55,174 nt of DNA from Thermoguttaceae bacterium (GTDB lineage: Bacteria > Planctomycetota > Planctomycetia > Pirellulales > Thermoguttaceae). A program made the translations under genes and the position numbers. The DNA lies in the NCBI GenBank assembly GCA_017447745.1, contig JAFSMW010000219.1, positions 1-55,174 on the forward strand, read 5' to 3'. This document shows, one piece after another, positions 42,701-50,070 of this stretch. The notes under the pieces are model-generated. The model did no database searches. It was not told where the DNA came from and saw only the letters and a list, made by a program, of their open reading frames with translations. Positions within the stretch are counted from its first letter, which is position 1, and the number at the start of each line of letters is the position of its first letter.

Positions 42701-45700
42701 TGGGGTCCGGCTATTCCTACAGCATGGTTCAGTGGACGATGGGCGAATACCCAGGCGCTCAGACTGTTACAAACAACAGCGGCGAAACGCTTAACAAGCT
42801 GGATGAATGCCAGAACGAACTACTGATTATATCAAGCTACATCCCTTTCATTGACGACGACGTCGCGTCGGTATCGACGGACGGCGCGCATACGCTGGAC
42901 GGAACGCCGACGGTTCTGCTCGATTCCGCTCCGGAATTTGGACAATCGACGGAAATTGCCTATACCGGCATGATTGGACGTCAAACGATTGGCGAAGGCG
43001 AGGACGCCGTTCTGGCTGACCCCGACAACGACGTTTATACGCTCACGCTTGACGTTGGCTCTGTCGACATGACAATCAAGGGGGTTGACAGTTTCGGTTA
43101 CGCCTATGCCGAGATGGGGTATTCGTACAATCTTACCAACCTTGACGTCAAGGCGGAACTGTTCGACTCCGAATGGAATTCCATTTACGTTTACGATTCC
43201 GACTGGTCATGCGATGCGTCGATTCAGTGCAGCATTTCTGCGGCGGGAACGTATTATCTGGTTATTTCCGGCGACCAGCGAGGAGAATTGGGTTCTGACG
43301 GCGGGTACTGGTATACAGATCAAAACGGCGCGACCAAACTAGGGTATTCCAATTACGGCTCGTTGGGTCGATACAAAATCAGCGGAACGGTTTCGACGAA
43401 TCCAGAAGGTATTATCTCCGGCGTTTCGGCAGTCGGATATTCAGGAACCTACGATGGCGCAGCTCACGGTCTGATTCAGTCTGTTACAGGTTTGGAACAG
43501 GACGACGTCGTTTCCTATTCGACCGACGGCATCCAATGGTCTTCGACGCTTCCTGAAGCGGCAAACGCGGGCGAATACACCGCCTGGGTTAAAGTGGAAC
43601 GCGCCGGTTACGCGGACTACGTTTCTTCCGCAATCGTTTCGACAATCGACAAAGCGACCCTGACAGCAACGGCGGAAAATCAGTCGATTACCTATGGCGA
43701 TGCATCGCCGGGATATACTGTAACGTATACTGGCTTCGTCAACGGCGAGAACTCGTCTGTTATTGATACGTTTGCAGCGGCAGCGTCAAGTTACACTCAA
43801 TATAACAACGTTGGCGATTATACGATTACGGCGTCCGGGGCTTCCGATAACAACTATGATTTCGTTTATCAAACGGGAACGCTGACGGTTGGACAGAAGT
43901 CCGTAACGGTTTCGTTTGACGATTATTCCGGACTGGTCTATAACGGACAAGAGAGAGCAATTTCTGCAACCGTTTCAGGAACAGTCAATAACGACAATGC
44001 TGAATTAACGCTGTCATATAACAAGACGGTCAAAGACGCTGGCTCGTATACCGCGACCGCGTCTGTTTCCAATACGAATTATGTCTTGACTGGAACGACG
44101 ACGCTGAACTTCTCGATTGGCAAGGCTACGCTGACTGCAACGGCGGACAATCAGTCGATTACCTACGGCGACGCCGCGCCAGCGTACACGGTAACTTATA
44201 CAGGCTTCGTCAACGGCGAGAATGCAGCTGTGATTGATACAACCGCTTCGGCTGCGTCAAACTATACTCAATACAACAACTCTGGCGAATACGCAATCAA
44301 CGCCTCCGGGGCTTCTGATAACAACTACAATTTTGTTTATCAGCCGGGAACGTTGACCGTTGGTCAGAAAGCTGTAACGGTTTCATTTGACGGATATTCT
44401 GGACTTGTTTACAACGGACAAGAAAGGACAATTGGCGCGACGGTATCAGGAACTGTCAACAATGATAACGCCGGATTGTCGCTGTCGTATAATAAAACTG
44501 TCATGGACGCTGGGGCGTATACCGCGACCGCGTCAATTTCCAATGGAAATTACGACTTAACTGGACCTACAACGCAGATTTTCTCAATTGATAAAGCGAC
44601 GTTGACAGCAATGGCGGACGACAAGTCAATTACCTATGGCAATGCGGCTCCTGCATATACCGTAACGTACTCTGGCTTCGTTAACGGGGAAAATGAATTT
44701 GTAATTGATACGCTTGCGACCGCGACGTCAAGCTATACTCAGTTTGACAACGTTGGCGAGTATGCGATTTCCGCTTTCGGTGCGAATGATAACAATTACG
44801 ATTTCGTTTATCAAACGGGAACGCTGACGGTTGAGCAGAAAACTGTAACAGTTTCGTTTGACGATTACGAAGGACTGGTCTATAACGGACAAGAACAAAC
44901 AATTTCTGCCGCAATTTCTGGAACCGTTAATAACGATGACGCCGGGTTGACGCTGACATACGATAAGACAGTCAAAGACGCTGACGCTTATACCGCTACC
45001 GCTTCTATTTCCAACGGGAATTATATCTTAACCGGAACGACAACGCAGAACTTCTCAATCGACAAGGCGACTCTGACCGCAACGGCAGACAATCAGTCAA
45101 TTACCTACGGCGACGCTGCGCCAACGTATACGGTAACGTTTATCGGCTTTGTCAATGGGGAAGACGAATCCGTTATTAATACCAAGCCATCTGCACGGTC
45201 GTCGTACGCTCAATACAACAACGTTGGAGAATACTCGATAACAGTCGGAAGAGGTTCAGACAATAATTACAAATTCGTGTATGAGCAAGGAACGCTGACG
45301 GTTGAGCAGAAAGCGGTAACAGTTTCTTTTGACGATTACGACGGGTTAATCTACAACGGACAAGAACAAATAATCTCCGCTGCAGTTTCTGGAACCGTCA
45401 ATAACGACGACGTCGGATTGACTTTGTCGTATAATAATACGGTCAAAGACGCAGGGACATATACAGCGACCGCGTCAATTTCCAATGAGAATTACGTCCT
45501 GACCGGTACAACGACTCAAAACTTCTCAATCGACAAAGCGACGTTGACAGCAACGGCGGACGACAAGTCAATTACCTATGGCTACGCGGCTCCTGCATAT
45601 ACCGTAACGTACTCGGGCTTCGTTAACGGGGAAAATGAATCTGTAATTGATACGCTTGCGACCGCGACGTCAAGCTATACTCAGTTTGACAACGTTGGCG

Positions 45701-47898
45701 AGTATGCAATTTCCGCTTTCGGTGCGAATGATAACAATTACGATTTCGTTTATCAATCGGGAACGCTGAACGTAGGTCTGAAAGCCTTGACTGTTTCGTT
45801 TGACGGTTACAATGGACTGATTTATAACGGACAAGAACAGACGATTACCGCTGCGGTTTCAGGAACGGTTAATAACGACGACACAGGTTTGACGCTATCG
45901 TACAACAAGACAGTCAAAGATGCGGGTTCATATACCGCGACCGCCTCAATCTCGAATGAGAATTACGTCTTGACTGGAACGATAACGCAGAGTTTCTCGA
46001 TTGATAAAGCGACGCTGACGGTAACGGCAGACGATAAGTCAATTACATATGGCGATGCGGCTCCTGAATATACTTTTACGTATTCCGGTTTTGTCAACGG
46101 TGAAGACGAGTCTGCTATCGATACGCTCGCAACCGCAGCGTCAAACTACGCTCAATTTGACAACGTCGGCGAATACACGATTACGGCGTCCGGGGCTTCC
46201 GATAACAACTACAACTTCGTTTATCAAACAGGAACGCTCAACGTTGGTCAGAAAGCTGTTACGGTTTCGTTTGACGATTATGAAGGATTGGTTTACAACG
46301 GTCAACAGCGGACTATTTCCGCGGTCGTTTCTGGAACCGTTAATAACGACGCCCCCGGATTGTCGTTGACGTATAATAAACTCGTCAAAGACGCTGACGC
46401 TTATACGTCGACTGCTTCGATTTCCAATGCGAATTACGTCTTGACTGGAACGACGACGCAGACCTTCTCAATTGGCAAAGCGACGCTGACGGCAACTGCT
46501 GACGATCAGTCAATTACCTATGCTGATGCGGCGCCAGCGTATACGGTAACGTACTCGGGCTTCGTTAACGGGGAAGATGAGTCTGTTATCGATATCCCTG
46601 CTGCTGCGACTTCCAGTTACAACCAGTTCGACAGCGTCGGCGAGTATGAAATAATCGTTTCTGGCGCGGAAGACGACAACTACGTTTTTATCTATCAGCC
46701 TGGAACGCTGACCGTTGAACTGCCCCCTGTCAGCTTTTACGGAACAATTCAGACAGAAAATACCAAGACGGATGTCGAGAATACGACATCGGCTGATGCG
46801 ATTCCAGAATCAATCGCCTCAGTAGACAACTGGTCGAAATTCTATCTGGAAGTTTGGACTGACGGCTACGTTGTCCAGCCGTATACAACGTCGATTGTAT
46901 ACGATTCAACCATTTACGCGCCTGTTTTGTCTTCGCTCCAGTCGCCGGCGGGCGTTGACGTCGTTGTCAATTCCATCGACGACGCCAATCCGCGCGTAGC
47001 AACTATGTCGATAACGGTTACTCCCACTGAATCGTCATCGCCTGAAGAAGGCGCAGCGTTTCTCATGGCGCAGCTTTTGTTTGAACCGGTTAGTTCCAAC
47101 GGCGACCCGGACAGAGGTTTGCCGATCAATACAACGGGCGCTCCAATTTCGGTCGGTTCAAACGACGTTGAAACTGCCATCGTTCCGTACGATTACGACC
47201 TCAACTGTGACGAGCGGGTCGACGTGAACGACTTCATTCTCTTCGCGACGGTATACGGAACGAACACAGACGAAGCGTCTATTGCTTCCTCTCCGCTGTC
47301 AGAGCAGATGAAGCAGATCGCCTGCGCTGCCGATTTTGACAAAAGCGGCTCTGTCAACGTTGACGACTTTATTCTCTTTGCCATCAACTTTGGAATGATT
47401 AAAAACGTTGCGTCAGTCCCAGCGGCGCTTCCCGCCAGTTTGCCGACGAATTTGTTTGCTTTGCTGACGCCTCAAACAACGGTTGAACAGACAGTCTCGG
47501 TTGAGCTGACGCCCGCTCCGGTGGAATCGACGCCGTTGCAAATCGCCGCTCTACCGATAGAGTCTCAGACGCCAGCGCCTGTCCCTCTTCCGCCCGTTGC
47601 TATTCAAACGGCTGAAAGTTATCAGCTCAAAACGGAAGACGTTTATACGGTCGCTTCAATCGAAAAATCGACGTCTGTTACAGTCATTCCTGAATCAGAA
47701 GTCGTTCCTGTTCAGATGCGTGACGCGGCTCTCAATTCCTTTGATTTCACGCTGCAAGAAGCGGATGTTAATTTGAACGAGAGCGCTGAACTGTTTGTCG
47801 GCGAGAAAAGTCAAACGACTTCCAAAGTCAATCTGGTTGACGCTGTTCTGGACGAACTCGACGCGGAATTTGAATGGAAAGAATTAATTGGAATATAA
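36727..47898 (+). CDS. Giant secreted multidomain protein: duplicated beta-helix/metalloprotease modules, MBG-type repeats, dockerin
   Basis: 3723 residues. The N-terminus carries the planctomycete motif RRRTLQFESLEERALLSV (residues 21-38), then a stretch encoded by heptad repeats (54-92). Module 1: beta-helix (about 100-480), FN3 (about 480-577), Ig-like part, metzincin-like zinc protease with HEIGHTLGLSH (first His 1021) and Met-turn GPIMG, and a PPC-type domain (about 1095-1255). Module 2 repeats this order: beta-helix with an SLREA start (about 1258-1690), FN3, protease with HEAGHTLGLYH (first His 1959) and APIMG, PPC-type domain (about 2055-2215). An array of MBG/YDG-type Ig-like repeats (2309-3335) follows, then a beta-sandwich, two dockerin-like calcium loops (DLNCDERVDVNDF near 3491, DFDKSGSVNVDDF near 3535) and a Pro/Thr-rich acidic tail. 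Probably a cell-surface protease or adhesin. Confidence 0.9.
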   Translation: MNTRNSKLVKRSRNSVNSQRRRTLQFESLEERALLSVAPCEASALSCASAIEESCELRVASCEDVVSCELRVASCEDDVLTTSHSSLFTPHSINLLANGDVEVSELSFTALKNAIQSVNAGGTITFSSSLAGGTLTLPTSDLSTGYLKDLYSFSIQKSLTIDASGLDISIVGDGIFGIFTISGSDTEVTIRGLTMTNGGTRYLDGSSYGTPAGTITVRSGKLTLDGCTVADSQTGILNWDTLEVLNSNVCNNANGGIKNMGTLTVVSTIISGNAEGGIANFGPATLVNCLIVNNVNSRYGAGICNSAITYTTSGTSTTYTATNLDIYNCTISGNWSAGSSGFAAGLANTPEESTVNVYNSVITGNGGESSTASRAADFYNWGTMTLHNSRYGSGYLSGYKTDLSAEDAGFKVAPQFDSSGNLTNTPNYRLVSDSVLVDAGSNSYLTASGYSISNDISRFGVRTYNSTVDIGAYEYQPAVYMDQPALSVVGDPTSDSISLAWTAVDNFGYQLEYSTSSDFSAGVVTQTLGASVTSATINSLESNQTYYFRLKALAPAGSENYQDSLWSTVSATTASTGSLQDLIHVDWSGVVYNGAAQTPVVTTFGTVSYSYTVTYNGTTTNNAFPTMKNAGVYNLSICFSAAGYDDYISSSSFVISAAPVTISSLIANGRDYEAGNVSATLNSYTLSGAANGESLVLSTTNGVFDSDQAGLQYATFDVALSNGSNALASNYALVDSNGNAVTTARTTQAALISNTVYMEPTVIYSSDGTLSFDWQNIGTATDYTFRYKFNNPEVNGSSYTDYYTLNLSDSYCTIKTIPGTTIQYQYKPTDGSTWSSVFTYSIAAVDTSSWNVDIDGTSTNVFTLHSKSDWSTDASCKTIYLDFNGHLTYGTNWNNDENYMNQDVIVTPSCLDLFTAEDIYFIWKAVYEDYAIYDVDVTTQFTSLDDLTITSSRDKKYGMRAAIGGTSEEVLGINVGGIAFKGVFSWYYGTSNSSSLYSPAFVFPGSLSNYEPKYVGDAISHEIGHTLGLSHDGYGSSEYYAGSDGWGPIMGDPYHQVLSQWSKGEYSGASNTSQDDVKQINQYLSFKTDSDNSASAATVLTLNSTGVCASGVITSSSSTYVYSGSQIDKDYDWYKLSLTPGIYSFEVGGEYSSIPEDNISNLNAHVDVYCDTDSNYSAVASAAPHTGEDADIVETITIYVTTPGVYYLRVTGEGKGTPVNGVYSAGDYSDYGSLGNYTITCTLFDDHEIESTVVTTLNDAVDSTDGLISLREAILYASSGDTVTFDSSLNGSTITLNQSEGFGSLSIDKSVSIDASALSSGLTINGNGGQIFDVAELGDLSLNGLTITGAANALELDGGTPIAGWGGAINAEGDVAIFNCTFNSNQAGFGSVIYTTANLTIESSVISNNSVDAYGGAIYIASNDSVVTITDSRFDSNACGTVYSTYGGAIFNTGNLTISSCEFTSNTANTMGGAIYHEGYVSTLTISDSVFSGNWAGNGGGAVMCNNCGSTVITNSLFFNNSSYYGSAIYNNVYDYANENNNYSSASFTLVNVTIAKNYATNGGGLYSVSNAYLYNTIIQSDGGTAVYKMQGDTGTGSMWGQNNLISSMYGSFTAGDETIDGGYSSGSPSFVNDSGDFSLKTDFALKPNSLGVDDGDNDIAAQFGLTSQSNDIAGNTRIFNNTNIDLGAFESQTIAQPLDAPTVSSSVSGTNVTISWNATENASTYTITYQITGDEMTDSPWYTISGLTSTSFTLPTLINGVTATARVQADATDSNAKSSWSETSCSIAALDLSGYNVDLDGDGAKETNVFNLSSKPDSNYTIYLDFTGHLVTATGWNGDEYGDIIRVDASVGSYYSAEDILYIWRTVAEDYAPFDVNVTTVFPGLDAILYDNTESDLQWGKRIVIGKNYGMNSDNSSPSNSTVSTSGVSFVGTFQEMVEDVAFVWLRGKKYDAESVTHEAGHTLGLYHDGSSAYSGNSVYFSGRENWAPIMGSGYSYSMVQWTMGEYPGAQTVTNNSGETLNKLDECQNELLIISSYIPFIDDDVASVSTDGAHTLDGTPTVLLDSAPEFGQSTEIAYTGMIGRQTIGEGEDAVLADPDNDVYTLTLDVGSVDMTIKGVDSFGYAYAEMGYSYNLTNLDVKAELFDSEWNSIYVYDSDWSCDASIQCSISAAGTYYLVISGDQRGELGSDGGYWYTDQNGATKLGYSNYGSLGRYKISGTVSTNPEGIISGVSAVGYSGTYDGAAHGLIQSVTGLEQDDVVSYSTDGIQWSSTLPEAANAGEYTAWVKVERAGYADYVSSAIVSTIDKATLTATAENQSITYGDASPGYTVTYTGFVNGENSSVIDTFAAAASSYTQYNNVGDYTITASGASDNNYDFVYQTGTLTVGQKSVTVSFDDYSGLVYNGQERAISATVSGTVNNDNAELTLSYNKTVKDAGSYTATASVSNTNYVLTGTTTLNFSIGKATLTATADNQSITYGDAAPAYTVTYTGFVNGENAAVIDTTASAASNYTQYNNSGEYAINASGASDNNYNFVYQPGTLTVGQKAVTVSFDGYSGLVYNGQERTIGATVSGTVNNDNAGLSLSYNKTVMDAGAYTATASISNGNYDLTGPTTQIFSIDKATLTAMADDKSITYGNAAPAYTVTYSGFVNGENEFVIDTLATATSSYTQFDNVGEYAISAFGANDNNYDFVYQTGTLTVEQKTVTVSFDDYEGLVYNGQEQTISAAISGTVNNDDAGLTLTYDKTVKDADAYTATASISNGNYILTGTTTQNFSIDKATLTATADNQSITYGDAAPTYTVTFIGFVNGEDESVINTKPSARSSYAQYNNVGEYSITVGRGSDNNYKFVYEQGTLTVEQKAVTVSFDDYDGLIYNGQEQIISAAVSGTVNNDDVGLTLSYNNTVKDAGTYTATASISNENYVLTGTTTQNFSIDKATLTATADDKSITYGYAAPAYTVTYSGFVNGENESVIDTLATATSSYTQFDNVGEYAISAFGANDNNYDFVYQSGTLNVGLKALTVSFDGYNGLIYNGQEQTITAAVSGTVNNDDTGLTLSYNKTVKDAGSYTATASISNENYVLTGTITQSFSIDKATLTVTADDKSITYGDAAPEYTFTYSGFVNGEDESAIDTLATAASNYAQFDNVGEYTITASGASDNNYNFVYQTGTLNVGQKAVTVSFDDYEGLVYNGQQRTISAVVSGTVNNDAPGLSLTYNKLVKDADAYTSTASISNANYVLTGTTTQTFSIGKATLTATADDQSITYADAAPAYTVTYSGFVNGEDESVIDIPAAATSSYNQFDSVGEYEIIVSGAEDDNYVFIYQPGTLTVELPPVSFYGTIQTENTKTDVENTTSADAIPESIASVDNWSKFYLEVWTDGYVVQPYTTSIVYDSTIYAPVLSSLQSPAGVDVVVNSIDDANPRVATMSITVTPTESSSPEEGAAFLMAQLLFEPVSSNGDPDRGLPINTTGAPISVGSNDVETAIVPYDYDLNCDERVDVNDFILFATVYGTNTDEASIASSPLSEQMKQIACAADFDKSGSVNVDDFILFAINFGMIKNVASVPAALPASLPTNLFALLTPQTTVEQTVSVELTPAPVESTPLQIAALPIESQTPAPVPLPPVAIQTAESYQLKTEDVYTVASIEKSTSVTVIPESEVVPVQMRDAALNSFDFTLQEADVNLNESAELFVGEKSQTTSKVNLVDAVLDELDAEFEWKELIGI
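36886..37001 (+). repeat. Heptad element inside the coding sequence of the giant protein
   Basis: Two runs of four GTTGCGA units, a centre with GACGTC, then CACTCCT/CACTCTT heptads in the inverted sense. It is translated in frame as SCELRVASCED repeats and SHSSLFTPHS. The material is the same type as the intergenic heptads. Confidence 0.85.
43651..46725 (+). repeat. Six and a half tandem copies of a 471-base coding repeat
   Basis: Each 157-residue unit holds two Ig-like domains: one starting KATLTATADxxSITYGDAAP (seven copies) and one starting VTVSFDxYxGLxYNGQ (six copies). The first copies start at 43651, 44122 and 44593, and the seventh at 46477, exactly 471 bases apart on average. Several copies are nearly identical in DNA, so recombination may change copy number. 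Confidence 0.92.
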
Positions 47899-47933
47899 TA
47901 AGTAAAACCCTGGTAAATCGAAAGGAATAATCA

Positions 47934-48650
47934 GTGCGAATAATTGCCATGTCAGACCTTCATTTCAAGAAGGGATACGACGATAAACTCAAGTCTTTAA
48001 CCAACACAATCGGCAGGGCGGATTTGATTCTCCTTGCCGGCGATTTAACGCACTTTGGGAAGGAAAAGGAACTGGATACAGTATTGAATATTCTTTCCAG
48101 CGTATCGTCAAATATTTATGCGGTTCCCGGCAACTGCGATACGAAAGCGATCGCCGAGAGTCTAAAAGAACGAGGGATCAGTCTGGAAGGGGCTGCGGCG
48201 ATTGCTGGCGACTGCCTGATTAATGGTCTTGGCGGCGTCCCGCAATGGCGCAAGGTCGATTACGGGTTTACGGAAGACGAACTTTCTCAAACGTTACAAC
48301 AAGGCGCGAAATCAGCGGCGGCATTATTGGAACAAAGCCTCGGATCCTACGCCCGAATTTTGCTGACTCACGTTCCGCCGTACGGATCCAAAGCGGATCG
48401 CGCCATGTTCATGAAGCATGTCGGAAGCAAAGCGGTTGCAGAGCATATCCAGCAAACTCGATATGACCTCTGCATTTGCGGTCACATTCATGAATGCGTG
48501 GGCGTTTCTGACTGGAATCGGTTGGGACTTGTCAATTGCGGTCCGGCGCGACGCGGGTATTTTGTTGATATTAATATTGAACATGACCAGAACCGTCAGT
48601 TCAAGATTAGTATCGAGTCCAAAAGAGACGGAAGCCGATTTTGGCTTTAA
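47934..48650 (+). CDS. Metallophosphoesterase (calcineurin-like)
   Basis: 238 residues. The five phosphoesterase motifs are present: SDLHF, LAGDLTHFG, GNCD, THVPPYGS and GHIHE, giving the two-metal site. The length and the GNCD and GHIHE forms fit the small cytosolic ICC/YfcE-like phosphodiesterases. The GTG start at 47934 has AAAGGA seven bases upstream. The gene converges on the regulator gene with only seven bases between the stops. Confidence 0.9.
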   Translation: MRIIAMSDLHFKKGYDDKLKSLTNTIGRADLILLAGDLTHFGKEKELDTVLNILSSVSSNIYAVPGNCDTKAIAESLKERGISLEGAAAIAGDCLINGLGGVPQWRKVDYGFTEDELSQTLQQGAKSAAALLEQSLGSYARILLTHVPPYGSKADRAMFMKHVGSKAVAEHIQQTRYDLCICGHIHECVGVSDWNRLGLVNCGPARRGYFVDINIEHDQNRQFKISIESKRDGSRFWL

Positions 48651-48657
48651 GAACCCT

Positions 48658-50070
48658 CTATTGTTTTTCCGAATTCTTGTCGCCGTTGCCGGGATTGGCT
48701 TCCGGGTGAACGGACAGATAGCTGTTGACCGCCTGGCGCGTAACGCCCAAAATCTTTGCCGCCGCGGACTGGTTTTTTTCCGTTCGGCGCAAAACTTCCT
48801 GAATGTACAATTCTCGCGCCTCTTTGAGGGACGGCAGCGGTTCGCATTTGGACAGCGCTTCAGACAGACTCATGTATTCAGGAAGGATTTGCGCCGTTTT
48901 AACTCGACGCGCGTCGATAATTTCCTGAAACGCAGCTTGTGACAACATTCCCTTTTCGTAATACGACATTGCATTTTCCGCCAGCGTTGACAGTTCCAGA
49001 ACGTTTCCGGGGAATGTGTACGACCGTAACAGCGTAACAAGTTCTTTGGGATACGAAGGAGCCTTTTTCCCCTGCTTTTGAGCGCATGATTCCAGAAAAT
49101 AATCAAGCAGAACCGGAATATCTTCCAGATTCTCTCGAAGGGGAGATAGCCGAATCGAGTTTGCGGTTAAGGCGTAGTACAGGTTCTGGTCGAACGCGCC
49201 GACTGGCAGCAGTTCTTCCAAAGGCGTTACAGAGCCGCAAATAAGACGAACGTCTTCAATTTTCAAATCTGGAATGTTGAGATTGACGGGAAAATGAATC
49301 TCCTGTTCCTGAAACCATTGCTGAATCAGCCGCTGTTGGCGCAGCGTCGTTTTGGAGATGTCGGCAATGTACAGCGTCCCGGACTTACAGCGGGGAATTG
49401 CGCTATAAAATTCCCGATAAAACGCGTCGTCGTCAAGTCCTTCAAGGGAAATGTAGACGTAATCTCCGGTTCGACCAGACGCGTTATGGATCAACCGTGA
49501 CAAAAGCCGCTTGCCGGTTCCGGTTTCGCCCTGAAGGAAAATGGGAAACGCCCGCTGAGCGTAAACAGACGCCTTCTTAAGAATGCTCAGCGTCAGGATG
49601 GATTCCCCAACGAACGGAGCGAACGCGTCTGACAGCTGGGATCTGTCTGTGGGGATGGAATCGATGCTGCGCGAGGGCGTTTGCGATTTCAGCTGATGGA
49701 TCGCCTGGGAAATCGAACTGACAAGGCGCGTCGGTTCTAACGGTTTAACCAGATAGTCGAAAGCTCCAAATCTCATGCTTTCAACTATTTTGACCGGGTC
49801 TGCGCGTTGAGATAAAACAATTACAATAGCGTTGGGATTGATCTGTTTGATAAACGAAATAATATCGCTTTGCTGATCCGAACTGATTTCATCAACGGAG
49901 AAAATGAAAATTTGCGGCGGCGACTGCTTGATGACGTCTTTAATATTTTCCTTTGCGTCAACGGTTGCAAAGACGGCGCTTTCGTTGGCTAAAGCGTGAG
50001 TAATCGTCAGGGCTTCGTTTTCTTCCGACTCGACAATTAAAATAAGCGGAAGAGATTTGCGTCTACTCAT
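48658..50070 (-). CDS. NtrC-like regulator with pseudo-receiver and degenerate AAA+ domain
   Basis: 470 residues. Domains: receiver-like (residues 1-130), AAA+ (about 150-400), Fis-type helix-turn-helix (NQSAAAKILGVTRQAVNSYL). The receiver has Ser where the phosphoacceptor Asp should be (PQIFIFSVD), and ES in place of the acidic pair. In the AAA+ domain Walker A (GETGTGK) is intact. The ESELFGHExGAFTGA stretch that contacts sigma-54 is missing, Walker B is IADI instead of LDEI, and the sensor-II GNVREL is GNVLEL. It probably binds DNA and may bind ATP, but activation of sigma-54 is unlikely. Its start overlaps the hflX stop by eight bases. Confidence 0.85.
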   Translation of the reverse strand: MSRRKSLPLILIVESEENEALTITHALANESAVFATVDAKENIKDVIKQSPPQIFIFSVDEISSDQQSDIISFIKQINPNAIVIVLSQRADPVKIVESMRFGAFDYLVKPLEPTRLVSSISQAIHQLKSQTPSRSIDSIPTDRSQLSDAFAPFVGESILTLSILKKASVYAQRAFPIFLQGETGTGKRLLSRLIHNASGRTGDYVYISLEGLDDDAFYREFYSAIPRCKSGTLYIADISKTTLRQQRLIQQWFQEQEIHFPVNLNIPDLKIEDVRLICGSVTPLEELLPVGAFDQNLYYALTANSIRLSPLRENLEDIPVLLDYFLESCAQKQGKKAPSYPKELVTLLRSYTFPGNVLELSTLAENAMSYYEKGMLSQAAFQEIIDARRVKTAQILPEYMSLSEALSKCEPLPSLKEARELYIQEVLRRTEKNQSAAAKILGVTRQAVNSYLSVHPEANPGNGDKNSEKQ

